Below, piece after piece: positions 33,855 through 43,150 of a stretch of DNA of 60,067 bases (its first letter is position 1; every line of letters begins with the position of its first letter). The position numbers were made by a program, and so were the translations under genes. The notes beneath the pieces are model-generated. The model saw nothing but the letters and a program-made list of their open reading frames with translations, had not been told where the DNA came from and did not search any database. The stretch covers positions 1-60,067 of the forward strand of contig NZ_RAWM01000046.1 in NCBI RefSeq assembly GCF_003668875.1. The letters run 5' to 3'. Source of the stretch: Corallococcus interemptor (GTDB lineage Bacteria; Myxococcota; Myxococcia; Myxococcales; Myxococcaceae).

Positions 33855-34337
33855 TCACGCGGGGCGGATGACCGCCGTCCACACGCCGCGCACCACGGGC
33901 TCGCCCTTCGCGTTGAGCGTCTGCGTGGTGACGACGAGGAAGTCCATGCCGGCCTTGCGGTAGAGCTCCGTGATTTCGCCCGTGGTGGTGAGCACGTCCC
34001 CGGGGCGCATCACGCCCAGGAACTCCAGCTCCTGCTCGCCGTGCACCAGCCGCACGCGGTCCACGCCCAGCTCCGGATCCGCGATGGCGGCGCTGAAGGG
34101 GCGGATGGCGAACACCACCGCGAAGCTGGGGAAGGCGATGACGTCCCCGTACGGGCCCGCCTGGGCCGCCTCCTGCGAGTAGAGTAGGGGGCTCACGTGC
34201 TCCGGGGGCTCCCCGAAGGTGCCCGCGGAGGGCACGGAGCCGCCGAGGATGAGGGAGAACTCGCGCAGCTTCTCCCGGCCGATTTCGTAGGTGAAGGGGC
34301 CGTACGCACGGCCGACGAACTTGGGGTCCAGGGCCAT
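33855..34337 (-). CDS. MaoC-type dehydratase N-terminal-domain protein (hydratase subunit)
   Basis: This 160-residue single hot-dog-fold protein starts at the ATG at 34337 (MALDPKFVGRAYGPF). LGVDRVRLVHGEQELEFLGVMRPGDVL and YRKAGMDFLVVTTQTLNAKGEPV match the FAS1-like/MaoC_dehydrat_N half, which usually lacks the catalytic Asp-His. It is translated directly after the catalytic partner gene with a 2-base gap. Together they form an HadAB-like heterodimeric 3-hydroxyacyl-ACP/CoA dehydratase, by analogy. Confidence 0.85.
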   Translation of the reverse strand: MALDPKFVGRAYGPFTYEIGREKLREFSLILGGSVPSAGTFGEPPEHVSPLLYSQEAAQAGPYGDVIAFPSFAVVFAIRPFSAAIADPELGVDRVRLVHGEQELEFLGVMRPGDVLTTTGEITELYRKAGMDFLVVTTQTLNAKGEPVVRGVWTAVIRPA

Positions 34338-34339
34338 GG

Positions 34340-34735
34340 CTATCCGAGCGAGGTTTCGACGACGGCGCCCCGGAGGACGGGCTCGCCGCGCTGGTTGGTG
34401 GCGGTGACTTCCGTGGTGAGCCGGTCCGCCGAGACGGCGGTGACGCGGCCCTGGAAGGTGACGGTGTCCTCCGGCAGCACCGGCCGGGAGAAGCGCACCT
34501 TCACGCGGCGCACCCGGCCCGGGTCGCCCACGAAGACGGCCACGGCCTCCACGGCCCAGCCCAGCGTGCAGAGTCCCTGGAGGATGACGCCGTTGAAGCC
34601 GGCCTGCCTGCCCACCTCCGGGTCGATGTGGATGGGGTTGTAGTCCCCGGAAGCGCCCGCGTAATACACCGGCCGCAGCCGGTCGCACTGGCGGACGTGC
34701 GTGAAGGTGTCTCCCACCTGGAACGTGCGTGCCAT
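34340..34735 (-). CDS. MaoC-like catalytic (R)-hydratase subunit
   Basis: This 131-residue hot-dog protein starts at the ATG at 34735. The hydratase-2 motif GDYNPIHIDPEVGRQAGFNG carries the catalytic Asp and His, and VILQGLCTLGWAVE follows as usual. It dehydrates or hydrates (3R)-hydroxyacyl thioesters in fatty acid metabolism. It pairs with the next minus-strand gene, which is the non-catalytic half; the gene order and spacing match two-subunit MaoC dehydratases. Confidence 0.9.
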   Translation of the reverse strand: MARTFQVGDTFTHVRQCDRLRPVYYAGASGDYNPIHIDPEVGRQAGFNGVILQGLCTLGWAVEAVAVFVGDPGRVRRVKVRFSRPVLPEDTVTFQGRVTAVSADRLTTEVTATNQRGEPVLRGAVVETSLG

Positions 34736-34792
34736 GAGGCGCGCGAGCCTACCGCATCCCCGGGCCGGGGACGTTCCACCGGAAATGAAGAA

Positions 34793-34825
34793 GGGGCGGC
34801 CCCCACTCAACGTGAGGACCGCCCC
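34793..34825 (-). terminator. Intrinsic terminator of the M36 protease gene
   Basis: On the minus strand GGGGCGG and CCGCCCC (7 bp) enclose a loop containing a second small stem CTCA/TGAG, followed by the T-rich TTCTTCATTTCC. It begins 35 bases past the protease stop. This is one of the two best intrinsic terminators in the window. Confidence 0.7.
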
Positions 34826-34859
34826 CGTCACTTCAGGACTTCAGGATGAAGCGCGCAGC

Positions 34860-37800
34860 TTACGCCTTGCGACGGCGCGCCAGCGCCATCGCCGCGAACA
34901 GCGCCATCAGCGGCGCCATGCCGCCAGCGGAGCCGCCCGTGGAGGAGCAGCCGCCGCCCTTGTTCTTCACCTTCACCGTGTAGGTCGCCTCAGCGGACGC
35001 ACCGTGCGTGTCCGTGACCGTGAGGCTGAAGGTGAGGTCCGTGTCGGACTTCACCGAAGGCGCGGTGAACTCCAGCTTGGCCGTGTTGGCGCCCGTGAGG
35101 CTCACGGACGGGCCGCCCGTCTGGGTCCACGCGTAGGTGAGCGCGTCACCGTCCGGATCCTTGGCGTTGGTGGTGATGCTCACCTTGTCGCCTTCGGTCG
35201 CGGTGCTGGTGGTGCCGGACACCGTGGGGGCGCGGTTGTCCACGCTGACCTTCACGTTGACCAGGTCGGAGGCAGACTCGCCGCCAGCCGTCACGGTGAG
35301 GCGGAACGACAGCTCCTCGTCCGCGGCCACGTTGGGGGCGGTGAACTTCGCGGTGGCCGTGTCGGCGCCGGACAGCGTCACCGTCGTGCCGCTCACCTGG
35401 GTCCAGGTGTAGGTGATGGCGTCACCCTCGGCGTCGGTGGCGGTGCCGGACAGCGTCACCTCCGCGCGGGCCGCGACTTCCTGATCCGCGCCCGCGTCCA
35501 CCACCGGCGGATGGTTGACGTTCTTCACCGTCACGGCGACGGCCTTGGAGCTGGTCGCGCCCGAGGAGTCGATGACGGTGACCGTGAAGGTCAGCTGCGT
35601 GTCCGCCGTCACTTCCGGAGCGGTGAACGAAGCCGTGTCCGTCTCGGCGCCGGTCAGCGTCACGGCCGGGCCGCCCGTCTGCGTCCAGGCGAACTCCAGG
35701 ATGCCCTGGTCGACGGTGTCCGGATCCGTGGAGGCCGAGGCGTCGAGGACCACCTTATCACCCTCGTTCACCGTGGCCGGAGCGGAGGCTTCCGCGACCG
35801 GGTCCTGGTTCACGTTGGCGATGCCGATCTCCACCGTCTTCGGGATGCTCGTCTTGCCGGACTGGTCGGTGACGACGAGCTGGAAGGCGAGGATGTCGTT
35901 GTAGTCCACGTCCGCCACGAAGCTGGGGGTCGCGGTGTTCGCGCCCGTCAGCGTGACCGGCGTGTAGCCACCCGTCTGCGTCCAGTTGTAGGTCAGCGTG
36001 TCACCCGGGGCGGCGTCCGGATCGAAGCTGCCCGTGCCGTTGAGGGTGACGGTGGTGCGCTGGAAGACGCCGTTGACGATGGTGCCCTCGGCGACCGTGC
36101 GCGACGGACCGGGGTTGGCCACCGGGCGCAGGTTGCACGTCCCCGTGGAGGCCGGCTGCTCCGCCTGGGCCTGGAACACGGGGGTGGCACCCTGGAACTT
36201 CACGTTGTCGATGTCGATGCCGTAGCCGCCCACGCCCACGTCGGCGCCGACGACGAAGCGGAAGCGGACGTTCTCAATGCCGGCGTTCGCGAACCGCTTG
36301 GCGAAGTTCACGGTCACCGTGCGGAACGCGGGGAAGCCCGTGCTCACCGCCACCATCGCGGCGCGGTCCTCGAGCGGGTTCTCGCCGCCCACCGCGAGGT
36401 AGCCGGCGTAGCCCGGGTTCAGGCCGAACGTCTCGTAGATGTCCAGCCACTCCACGCCGTCGATGGTGAACTCCACCACCGCGCCGTCGTAGTAGGCGGG
36501 TTCGGAGTCGTTCTCGAAGGAGTGACGCTCGTTGAAGCTGAAGACGAAGTTCTGCGCCGGGTCGATCTTGATCCACGGGCTGGTCAGGGACATCGCCGCC
36601 GCGGTGGACGGGTCCTTGGCGTGCACGTAGCGGTTGGCCGTCGTGCCCTCCAGCGTGAAGTCACCCGAGGACGAGAAGACCTTGGAGTTGGTCCAGGACG
36701 ACAGGCCGGCCTCGAAGGTCTCCGTGTTGGAGGCCACCGGGACGTTGTCGTAGTTGACGCGACCGTCGAACGACACCGTCTTCGCCTCCGCGGGAATCTC
36801 GGGGGAGTCGAAGGTGATGTTCAGGCCCGCGGTCGCGATGGCGTTGGACGTCGCGGTGACGTTGACCGGCAGGGTGACCGTGGCCTCGGCGCCGCGCGAC
36901 AGCGCCGGCACGTTCACCGTGGTCCCGTTGGGGAACTGCAGGGTGGCCGTGGTGCTGTTGGAGCTGACGGTGCCCGCGAAGGCGCTCAGCCCGGTGCCGC
37001 CCACGTTGCGCACGGTGATCTTCAGCTCACCCTGCTCGCCGATGTCCAGGATGCCGTCCTGGTCGCAGCCGCCGCGGGTGTCGGTCAGCGCGATGGAGGT
37101 GACCTCCAGGTTGCCGCCCGACGCGAAGCTCTCCGTCACGCCGATGTGGTCGAACGTGTTGCGGTCCGGCGACTTGGCGCCGAAGCCGATGCCGCGCTTG
37201 GCGAAGGCCGCCACGAAGCGCTGGTAGTCCGCCGGATCCGACGCCAGGGCGACGGCCAGCACCGCGTCACGGGCTTCCGTGAAGGTCGGCGCGTTGGGCG
37301 TCGCCTTGTAGGCGGCGACCAGGTACTGCTTCATGCGGTTCTGCGCCTCCGCGAACGGGTGCGCGTTCAGCAGGCTCGCGTAGCACTCCCACAGCATCGT
37401 GGCCCACACCTCACCGCTGTTGTGGACCTCGGCGTTGTTGATGTTGCTCGCCGTGCTCAGCTCCAGCGGCAGCGGGGTGTAGTTCTGGATGTGCTTGAAC
37501 GTGTAGGCGTTCTTGGTCAGGTCCGTCGAGTAGGGCAGGCGGCGGATGCCGTAGTAGTAGCCCTGGTTCTTGCCACCGCTGCTGACGTAGCCCGCGGTGC
37601 TGTAGACGCCCTGCCAGTTGTTGTTGCCGGCCTTGTTACGGTCGCTCTCGCGGACCTGCATCAGCATGGCGTGGAAGTCGCCCCAGCCCTCGCCCATCGA
37701 GCGGCCCTGGTTGTTGTTCAGGCCCGCGGCGTTACCGATGAGGCGGTTGCTGATGTAGTGACCCCACTCGTGCGCGATGATGCCGTTGTCGAGCGTGCCG

Positions 37801-39674
37801 TCGCGATCCTGGTTCGGCTCGCGCAGGAACTTCACCGTCAGCGTCTCGGTGGCCAGCGCCGCCCGCCAGGCCGCGCCCGCGTCCTGGGTGATCATCAGGG
37901 CCGGGGTCGTGACCGCGGGGTTCGTGCCGCCCATTGGGATGGGGCTGCCCGCCGTGTTGTTGACGATGACCGTGGCGATCGCGCCCGCCTGCTGGGCGTT
38001 GTCCGCCTTGACGTTGAAGTCGCACGAGCCGCGGTCGATGAGCGCGATCTTCCCGGTGAAGTAGCCGGCGTCGAACGCGTCGCAGCCATTCAGGTTGGCG
38101 TCGGGGGCGCTCTTGACGTTGCCCGTCGTGTCGTAGGCCTCCTCGCCGAAGTTCGCGGAGGATGCCTCGTAGACGCCCGCGAGCGACTGGGGCGCCGTGA
38201 CGGACAGCTCGGGCGTACCGTCGAACACGTACATCTGCATGCGCGGGGACGCACCGTCCGCCGGCGTGCTCATGTTCGCGTTGTTGGTGCCGCCGTAGTC
38301 CTGCGCCTGGGCCTGGATGGGGTCGCCCTCCACGCCGCCGCGGCCGAAGTTGAACGACTGGGCGTTGGCCGAGGCCTCGTTGAAGCCCGAGTCGTAGAAC
38401 CAGTCGTGCAGGAAGTTGTTCACGTAGAACAGGTTCACCACCGAGGCCTTGATCTGCTGCGGGCTGGTGCCCGGGGCCTTGGTCGTGTCGTAGACGTACG
38501 AGAACGTGTTGTCGCTCGTCGTCTCCGCGCGCATGTCGCCGCTGTTCGGCTGGAAGCCGTCCGGCGCGGACAGGTCCGCGTACGCGTCCACGTTGTTACC
38601 CGTGGTCTGCGTGGCGTTGGCCGGCAGCCAGGGGTCGTTCTTGCTGAAGGGGCTGTTGGCCAGGGTGACGTCGTGCGCCGGGCGGTCCAGCGGGGCCTGG
38701 TAGCCGTCGCGCAGGCCCGTGGGGTGCGGGGTCGCGTCGTTGCCCTGGGGACCGTCCTCCGGGATGAACGGAGACGTCGTGTCCGCCCAGACCTTGTACG
38801 TGAACGCCGCGCCGGCGTCCGCCGTCAGGTTGTTGCGGTAGAGGACCTGGCCGGTGGCCGCGGAGACCACGTAGCCGTAGTACTCGCTGGAGCGCGCGGC
38901 CTTGGGGCCGGCGTTCACTTCCACGTACCAGGCCGGCTCCAGCTTGCCGGCCAGCATGAAGAACACCTGCCGGGCGCGGGCCGGGGTGGCCAGGGCCTGC
39001 GGCAGCGCGGACTTCGCGGACGGGGCCAGCTCGAAGAAGGTGTAGTCACCCTTCGTGCCCGCGTTGACGAACGAGCCGCTCTGCGTGCCGGAGCCCGTCA
39101 GGTCCTTGAACGCACCGGACACCGCGTCCGCGGCGCCCAGGTTGAAGCCGGCGCGCGCCTTGGCCTTCGCGGCCAGGCCCAGCTCGGACGGAGCCAGGTA
39201 GCCGCTCACGGCCACCAGGCGCAGGTCCTGGCCCATGACGACCTTGATCTCATTGCGGAAGACGGGGATGCCACCCACCGACTGGCTGAAGGTCGCGATG
39301 ATGGCGCCCTTGCCGGTGTTGTGCATGGAGCGCAGGCTGGCGCCCGCGACGTCGTCGCTCGTCAGGCGGTAGCTGTCCGCCACCGACTGCAGGTGCGCGC
39401 GCGCCGCGCCCTCCGGCGTCATGCCGTTGCGGATGACCGACTTGGACAGCGCACCGTCCTGAGCGGCCCACGCGAACGTGGGGACACCGAGCCGCTGCTC
39501 GGTCTGCTCGATGCGAAGCCCGCGGGACACCGCCGTGTTCGAATCCACGGCGAGAGAGCGGGAGTCCCGCTGCTCCAGGAACGCGTCGTAGTTCGACCGC
39601 TCCTTGGCCCACGCACTGGTACCCGCGACGGGCACCAGCAGCAGGCTGGTCAACAGCTTTTCCCTGAGACGCAT
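34860..39674 (-). CDS. Secreted M36 (fungalysin-type) metalloprotease with PA, Ig-like repeats and MYXO-CTERM
   Basis: This 1604-residue preproprotein starts at the ATG after AAGGAAGG. Order: signal peptide (about 1-24), FTP-type propeptide (to about 270), M36 catalytic domain with a PA insert (about 475-585, ALIDRGSCDFNVKADNA), zinc motif AHEWGHYIS (HExxH, about 633-641) with the third ligand in GEGWGDFHA (about 660), a beta-sandwich region, four or five PKD/REJ-like repeats of about 90 residues (about 1185-1565), then GGGCSS, a hydrophobic helix and RRR, the MYXO-CTERM anchor. It should be sorted to the cell surface and digest external protein, fitting a predatory lifestyle. Confidence 0.95.
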   Translation of the reverse strand: MRLREKLLTSLLLVPVAGTSAWAKERSNYDAFLEQRDSRSLAVDSNTAVSRGLRIEQTEQRLGVPTFAWAAQDGALSKSVIRNGMTPEGAARAHLQSVADSYRLTSDDVAGASLRSMHNTGKGAIIATFSQSVGGIPVFRNEIKVVMGQDLRLVAVSGYLAPSELGLAAKAKARAGFNLGAADAVSGAFKDLTGSGTQSGSFVNAGTKGDYTFFELAPSAKSALPQALATPARARQVFFMLAGKLEPAWYVEVNAGPKAARSSEYYGYVVSAATGQVLYRNNLTADAGAAFTYKVWADTTSPFIPEDGPQGNDATPHPTGLRDGYQAPLDRPAHDVTLANSPFSKNDPWLPANATQTTGNNVDAYADLSAPDGFQPNSGDMRAETTSDNTFSYVYDTTKAPGTSPQQIKASVVNLFYVNNFLHDWFYDSGFNEASANAQSFNFGRGGVEGDPIQAQAQDYGGTNNANMSTPADGASPRMQMYVFDGTPELSVTAPQSLAGVYEASSANFGEEAYDTTGNVKSAPDANLNGCDAFDAGYFTGKIALIDRGSCDFNVKADNAQQAGAIATVIVNNTAGSPIPMGGTNPAVTTPALMITQDAGAAWRAALATETLTVKFLREPNQDRDGTLDNGIIAHEWGHYISNRLIGNAAGLNNNQGRSMGEGWGDFHAMLMQVRESDRNKAGNNNWQGVYSTAGYVSSGGKNQGYYYGIRRLPYSTDLTKNAYTFKHIQNYTPLPLELSTASNINNAEVHNSGEVWATMLWECYASLLNAHPFAEAQNRMKQYLVAAYKATPNAPTFTEARDAVLAVALASDPADYQRFVAAFAKRGIGFGAKSPDRNTFDHIGVTESFASGGNLEVTSIALTDTRGGCDQDGILDIGEQGELKITVRNVGGTGLSAFAGTVSSNSTTATLQFPNGTTVNVPALSRGAEATVTLPVNVTATSNAIATAGLNITFDSPEIPAEAKTVSFDGRVNYDNVPVASNTETFEAGLSSWTNSKVFSSSGDFTLEGTTANRYVHAKDPSTAAAMSLTSPWIKIDPAQNFVFSFNERHSFENDSEPAYYDGAVVEFTIDGVEWLDIYETFGLNPGYAGYLAVGGENPLEDRAAMVAVSTGFPAFRTVTVNFAKRFANAGIENVRFRFVVGADVGVGGYGIDIDNVKFQGATPVFQAQAEQPASTGTCNLRPVANPGPSRTVAEGTIVNGVFQRTTVTLNGTGSFDPDAAPGDTLTYNWTQTGGYTPVTLTGANTATPSFVADVDYNDILAFQLVVTDQSGKTSIPKTVEIGIANVNQDPVAEASAPATVNEGDKVVLDASASTDPDTVDQGILEFAWTQTGGPAVTLTGAETDTASFTAPEVTADTQLTFTVTVIDSSGATSSKAVAVTVKNVNHPPVVDAGADQEVAARAEVTLSGTATDAEGDAITYTWTQVSGTTVTLSGADTATAKFTAPNVAADEELSFRLTVTAGGESASDLVNVKVSVDNRAPTVSGTTSTATEGDKVSITTNAKDPDGDALTYAWTQTGGPSVSLTGANTAKLEFTAPSVKSDTDLTFSLTVTDTHGASAEATYTVKVKNKGGGCSSTGGSAGGMAPLMALFAAMALARRRKA

Positions 39675-40212
39675 GCGCCTTCCTTCTTGGGGGTGATGTA
39701 CTGCCGGACGAGGGGACTACAGAGAGACGACGACTGCCTGAGGAGAGGACCGCCGGGGGACGGCGGGCCGCTCCCTACGGATGGCGGACCGTGGGTGGAC
39801 AACAGCCCGATAGGGAACGCTTCCCAACGCCACGGGTCGCATGGACGACGTGCGCGGGCAGCTCAGCGTGGAAAGGCAGCACGCGCGGGGCGGGCAGGGC
39901 GGGAGCGACGTGCCTGGACAGCCGGAGCGCCACACCCGAACCCGGGGCGGCCCACTCGAATTGGCTGTCAACGATCTCCGGCAAGCGCTGCTCTCCAACC
40001 CACTCTCCGGGACGCGGTTGTGTTCACCGCGCCGGATTCAGTGGGAGCGCATGCTAACCAGGACACTGTTTCATTGAAAAGAGGGGGCCCCCGCATCTTT
40101 GCGTTAGCAACCCAGTAACAATTGTCAGTCTGGAATAAGCCGCAGCAGGCAGGCGGGCGCGAGCGTGAAACACGCTGCCGCGCCGCACCTTGCGCCCGGG
40201 CGTGAAGCCTGT
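39675..40212. other. 538-base intergenic region upstream of the M36 gene
   Basis: No credible gene was found. It holds the presumed leader and promoter region of the M36 gene, a 13-base palindrome GGGAACGCTTCCC at 39813-39825, an A/T-richer patch at about 40055-40140 with the palindrome GGGGGCCCCC (about 40083-40092), and the hairpin at 40156-40184. Open frames on the plus strand here have biased, low-complexity composition and no SD. Confidence 0.5.
40156..40184 (-). terminator. Hairpin after the SDR gene
   Basis: AGCGTG-AAA-CACGCT is extended by GGCGCG/CGCGCC with a 2-base bulge, 12 bp in all, 28 bases past the stop of the minus-strand reductase gene. No T-tract follows on the minus strand. 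Confidence 0.4.
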
Positions 40213-41382
40213 TCAGCGGCGCGGACGGGACGCTGGCGCGCCGTCGTCGGAGGCGGGCAGCGGTCCGTGGTCAAGCGGGTCCTCCACCTCCGCGCCCTCC
40301 TTGCGCTGCTTGTATTGCTCACGCACGTACGCGACGAGCTGATCCAGATAGGACGACAGCGGCGGGCACCGCACGCCGGTGCCGTCGAGCAGCTCCAGCG
40401 TGTTGTGGCAGTTGTAGATGGCCAGGTGGTTCACGTAGCTGATGGCGGCGCGCTGGGGCCGGGCCAGCTTCTCCAGCACGGGCAGCCGCAGCATCACGTC
40501 CGCGGCGCGCGCGGACAGGTTGAAGCGCGGCAGCCGCTTGTGGGCCTTCTCCGCGATGAGCTCGTACACGCGCCGCGCGCTCATGGGGTTGGGGTCCACC
40601 AGGTGGAAGGTGCGCCCCTTCGCCCGCGCGTCGCGCGACAGCCGCCACACGGCCTGCACCACGAAGTCCACCGGGACGACGTTGAGCGGCGCGACGCCGT
40701 TGCCCGGCAGGGGCAGCGGCACCACCAGCGGCGACGTGACGAGCAGGATGCCCAGGTAGTAGGGGCCCTCGAAGCGATCAATCTCCCCCGTGCGCGAGTC
40801 GCCCACCACGCTGGACGGCCGGAAGATGGTGACGGGGAGGGTGGCGGCCGCGCGCTGCACCAGCCGCTCCGCCTGGAACTTCGTCTCCTCGTAGGCGTTG
40901 CGGAAGGACTGGCCCCGCTCCAGCTCGTCCTCGGCGATGACGCCCACGCGGTCGCCGGACACGTAGCAGGTGGAGAAGTAGTTGAAGCGGGAGAGCTTGT
41001 CGCAGTCGCGCGCCAGCTCCAGCAGGTTGCGCGTGCCGTCCACGTTCACCCGCCACGCCGTCTCCTTGGGCACGCCCAGCTGCGATACGGCGGCCAGGTG
41101 GAAGATGTCCGTCACCCGCTCGCACAGGCGCTGGTACTCCTCGCCGGACAGGCCCAGGTGCATGTCCACCGCGTCGCCGGTGAGCAGCTCCACGCGCGCG
41201 CCCTTCACCTTCGCCGCGAGCGCCTGCGCCTCCTTGAAGGCCTTGGGCTGCACGAGCGCGTAGATGTGCCCCTGGGGGTCCTCCCGCGCGATGTGCTCCA
41301 CCAGCCGCTTGCCGATGAAGCCCGGGTAGCCGGTGAGGAAGTAGGTGCCAGGGCCCTGCCGCGTCTTCGCCGTGTCGCTCAT
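40213..41382 (-). CDS. NAD(P)-dependent SDR / thioester-reductase-like protein
   Basis: The ATG at 41382 gives 389 residues; the open frame upstream overlaps coaE and lacks domain character. The nucleotide motif TGYPGFIGKRL opens the Rossmann fold, VNVDGTRNLLELA follows, and the catalytic pair is Tyr and Lys in NAYEETKFQAE. VTIFRPSSVVGDSRTGE is typical of extended SDRs of the male-sterility/thioester-reductase group, which reduce acyl thioesters to aldehydes or alcohols. Substrate unknown. Gap to coaE is 23 bases, same strand, so an operon is likely. Confidence 0.85.
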   Translation of the reverse strand: MSDTAKTRQGPGTYFLTGYPGFIGKRLVEHIAREDPQGHIYALVQPKAFKEAQALAAKVKGARVELLTGDAVDMHLGLSGEEYQRLCERVTDIFHLAAVSQLGVPKETAWRVNVDGTRNLLELARDCDKLSRFNYFSTCYVSGDRVGVIAEDELERGQSFRNAYEETKFQAERLVQRAAATLPVTIFRPSSVVGDSRTGEIDRFEGPYYLGILLVTSPLVVPLPLPGNGVAPLNVVPVDFVVQAVWRLSRDARAKGRTFHLVDPNPMSARRVYELIAEKAHKRLPRFNLSARAADVMLRLPVLEKLARPQRAAISYVNHLAIYNCHNTLELLDGTGVRCPPLSSYLDQLVAYVREQYKQRKEGAEVEDPLDHGPLPASDDGAPASRPRR

Positions 41383-41405
41383 TCGCGGCGCAGCATAACC
41401 GCCCG

Positions 41406-42002
41406 TCAGCCGTGCGCGAGCATCGCCCGCCACACGGCCTCCACCCGCGGACGGGTGGCCTCCGGCGTACCGCTGTTGTCGATGACCCACGTCGCGTGCG
41501 CGCGCTTGTCGTCCAGCGGCATCTGCGCGGCGAGCCGCGCCTCCGCCTGGTCCTCGGTGAGCCCGTCGCGCGCCATCAGCCGCGCCTTCTGCACGTCCCG
41601 GGGCACCCACACCACGGCCACGCCCGCCATGGCCTGGTGCAGGCCCGTCTCAATCAGGAGCGGCACGTCGTAGACGGCGTGGGTGACGCCCTCGGCCTCC
41701 AGCGCCTGGAGCTTCTGGAGGAAGAGGGCGCGCACCTCCGGGTGCACGATGGCGTTGAGCGCGGCCCGCTCCTCCGCGTTGGCGAAGATGTGCGCGCCCA
41801 GCTTCACCCGGTCCAGGCGGCCGTCGGGGCCCACCACGCCGGGGAAGCGTTCATTGATGCGCTGCAGGCCCGGCGTGCCGGGCTCCACGACCTCGCGGGC
41901 GAGCACGTCCGCGTCCAGCACGCGCGCGCCCAGCTCGCGCAGCATCCGGCTCACGGTGCTCTTGCCGGAGGAGATGCCGCCCGTCAGGCCGAAGACGTGC
42001 AC
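41406..42002 (-). CDS. coaE: Dephospho-CoA kinase
   Basis: This 198-residue enzyme has the P-loop GLTGGISSGKST at its N terminus, the DVLAREVVEPGTPG segment that binds dephospho-CoA, the motif VYDVPLLIETGLH and the lid residues VPRDVQKARLMARDGL. Length and motifs fit CoaE. It phosphorylates dephospho-CoA in the last step of CoA synthesis. It starts 3 bases after the stop of the upstream secreted-protein gene. Confidence 0.95.
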   Translation of the reverse strand: MHVFGLTGGISSGKSTVSRMLRELGARVLDADVLAREVVEPGTPGLQRINERFPGVVGPDGRLDRVKLGAHIFANAEERAALNAIVHPEVRALFLQKLQALEAEGVTHAVYDVPLLIETGLHQAMAGVAVVWVPRDVQKARLMARDGLTEDQAEARLAAQMPLDDKRAHATWVIDNSGTPEATRPRVEAVWRAMLAHG

Positions 42003-42005
42003 GGG

Positions 42006-42488
42006 TTACTTCGCGGCCTTGGGCGTGGTGAAGACGAAGGACTGCACCGTCTTGCCATCCTCGTTGAAGAAGATGGCCACGCCCAGCTTCACGTAGAGGA
42101 AGTAGGTGCGGAAGTCGTCCGTCAGCTTGCGCAGGTAGCAGGGCGTGGCGGGCATGGCGCCGCCCGGGCACGCGGGGCCGTAGCTGTTCTCGATGGTGTC
42201 CTTCTCGATGATGGGCGCGGGGAACACGTCGATGCGCTCCACCAGCTGGGTGGCGGGGTCCACCTTGAACTGGGCCTGGGTGGTGCCCTTGATGGCCTCC
42301 TTCTGGAAGTAGGCCAAAATCTCCTTGCCGTCCTGGGTCATGGTCCGGGACGGCTCGCCGAACTTCTTGAGCACCTCCTCCTTCTTGGAGGACCCGGGCT
42401 CGATGCCCTGCCACGGCCTGGCGGAAGCAGGCAGGGAGACGGCGAGGACAGCGACGGCGCACAGGACGGCAATCACGGGGGTCCGCAT
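42006..42488 (-). CDS. Small secreted protein, possible SmpA/OmlA-like fold
   Basis: This 160-residue protein has a signal peptide (about 1-23, ending ASA before RPWQG). GIEPGSSKKEEVLKKFGEP is the pattern seen in SmpA/BamE-like repeats (G..kdeVl..fG.P), and three Cys lie near CPGGAMPATPC. It starts at ATG with GGGAGGAGT before it. It is exported to the periplasm; no lipobox is seen. Function unknown; the resemblance to BamE is weak. Confidence 0.65.
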   Translation of the reverse strand: MRTPVIAVLCAVAVLAVSLPASARPWQGIEPGSSKKEEVLKKFGEPSRTMTQDGKEILAYFQKEAIKGTTQAQFKVDPATQLVERIDVFPAPIIEKDTIENSYGPACPGGAMPATPCYLRKLTDDFRTYFLYVKLGVAIFFNEDGKTVQSFVFTTPKAAK

Positions 42489-42623
42489 CTCGACTCCTCC
42501 CTAGCGGATCAGGCAGGCACGCCTCAAGGTCCGTTACCTCAAGCCACGCACCTGTCCACCCGGTATTCAATCACGAACGAGACGCCTTGCCCCCTCCTGG
42601 GGCCTCTGCTACGTGCTCAAGGT

Positions 42624-43139
42624 ATGTCTCCTCGTGCCTTCCGGGTCTTTTCCGCCCTCCTGCTCGCCCTCGGTGGCGGCCTCGCCGGCGCCGCGGACTT
42701 CACGGGCCCCGACAGCTGCAAGGGCTGCCACCCGGAGGCGTACGACGCGTGGATGAAGTCCAAGCACGCCCGGGCCACGGAGACGCTGGCGGAGTCGCAG
42801 AAGAAGGACGCGCGCTGCCTGTCCTGCCACGCGCCGGACCAGGCGGAGCAGCAGCTCTCCGCCGTCACCTGCGAGACGTGCCACGGCGGCGGGCAGTACT
42901 ACTCGCCGTCCTACGTGATGAAGGACCCGGAGCTGGCGCGGCTGGTGGGGCTGGTGGACCCGTCCGAGAAGCAATGCCGCACCTGCCATGACGCGTCCTC
43001 GCCGTCCCTGCGCCCGTTCGACTTCAAGGAAGCGCTGAAGGCCATCGACCACTGGTCCGCGGAGCGCGCCCGCAAGCAGACCCGCGCGGACGCGACCCCT
43101 GCCACCACCCCGCCGGCTCCGGCCACGGCGAAGAAGTAA
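42624..43139 (+). CDS. Secreted tetraheme c-type cytochrome
   Basis: The ATG at 42624 has CAAGG before it and gives 171 residues with a signal peptide (about 1-23). Four CxxCH sites are present: CKGCH (32-36), CLSCH (65-69), CETCH (83-87) and CRTCH (118-122). The spacing and the motif DSCKGCHPEAYDAWMKSKHA are like cytochrome c554/multiheme family proteins. It should carry electrons in the periplasm. The C terminus is a Thr/Pro/Ala-rich tail. It is divergent from the small secreted protein gene and lies 11 bases before engB. Confidence 0.88.
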   Translation: MSPRAFRVFSALLLALGGGLAGAADFTGPDSCKGCHPEAYDAWMKSKHARATETLAESQKKDARCLSCHAPDQAEQQLSAVTCETCHGGGQYYSPSYVMKDPELARLVGLVDPSEKQCRTCHDASSPSLRPFDFKEALKAIDHWSAERARKQTRADATPATTPPAPATAKK

Positions 43140-43150
43140 GTGACCTCCGC

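Noticed and set aside
34701..40118. 1805-codon open frame opposite the M36 protease gene
   Set aside because: No domain and extreme Arg/Val/His bias; the protease has full domain structure on the minus strand.
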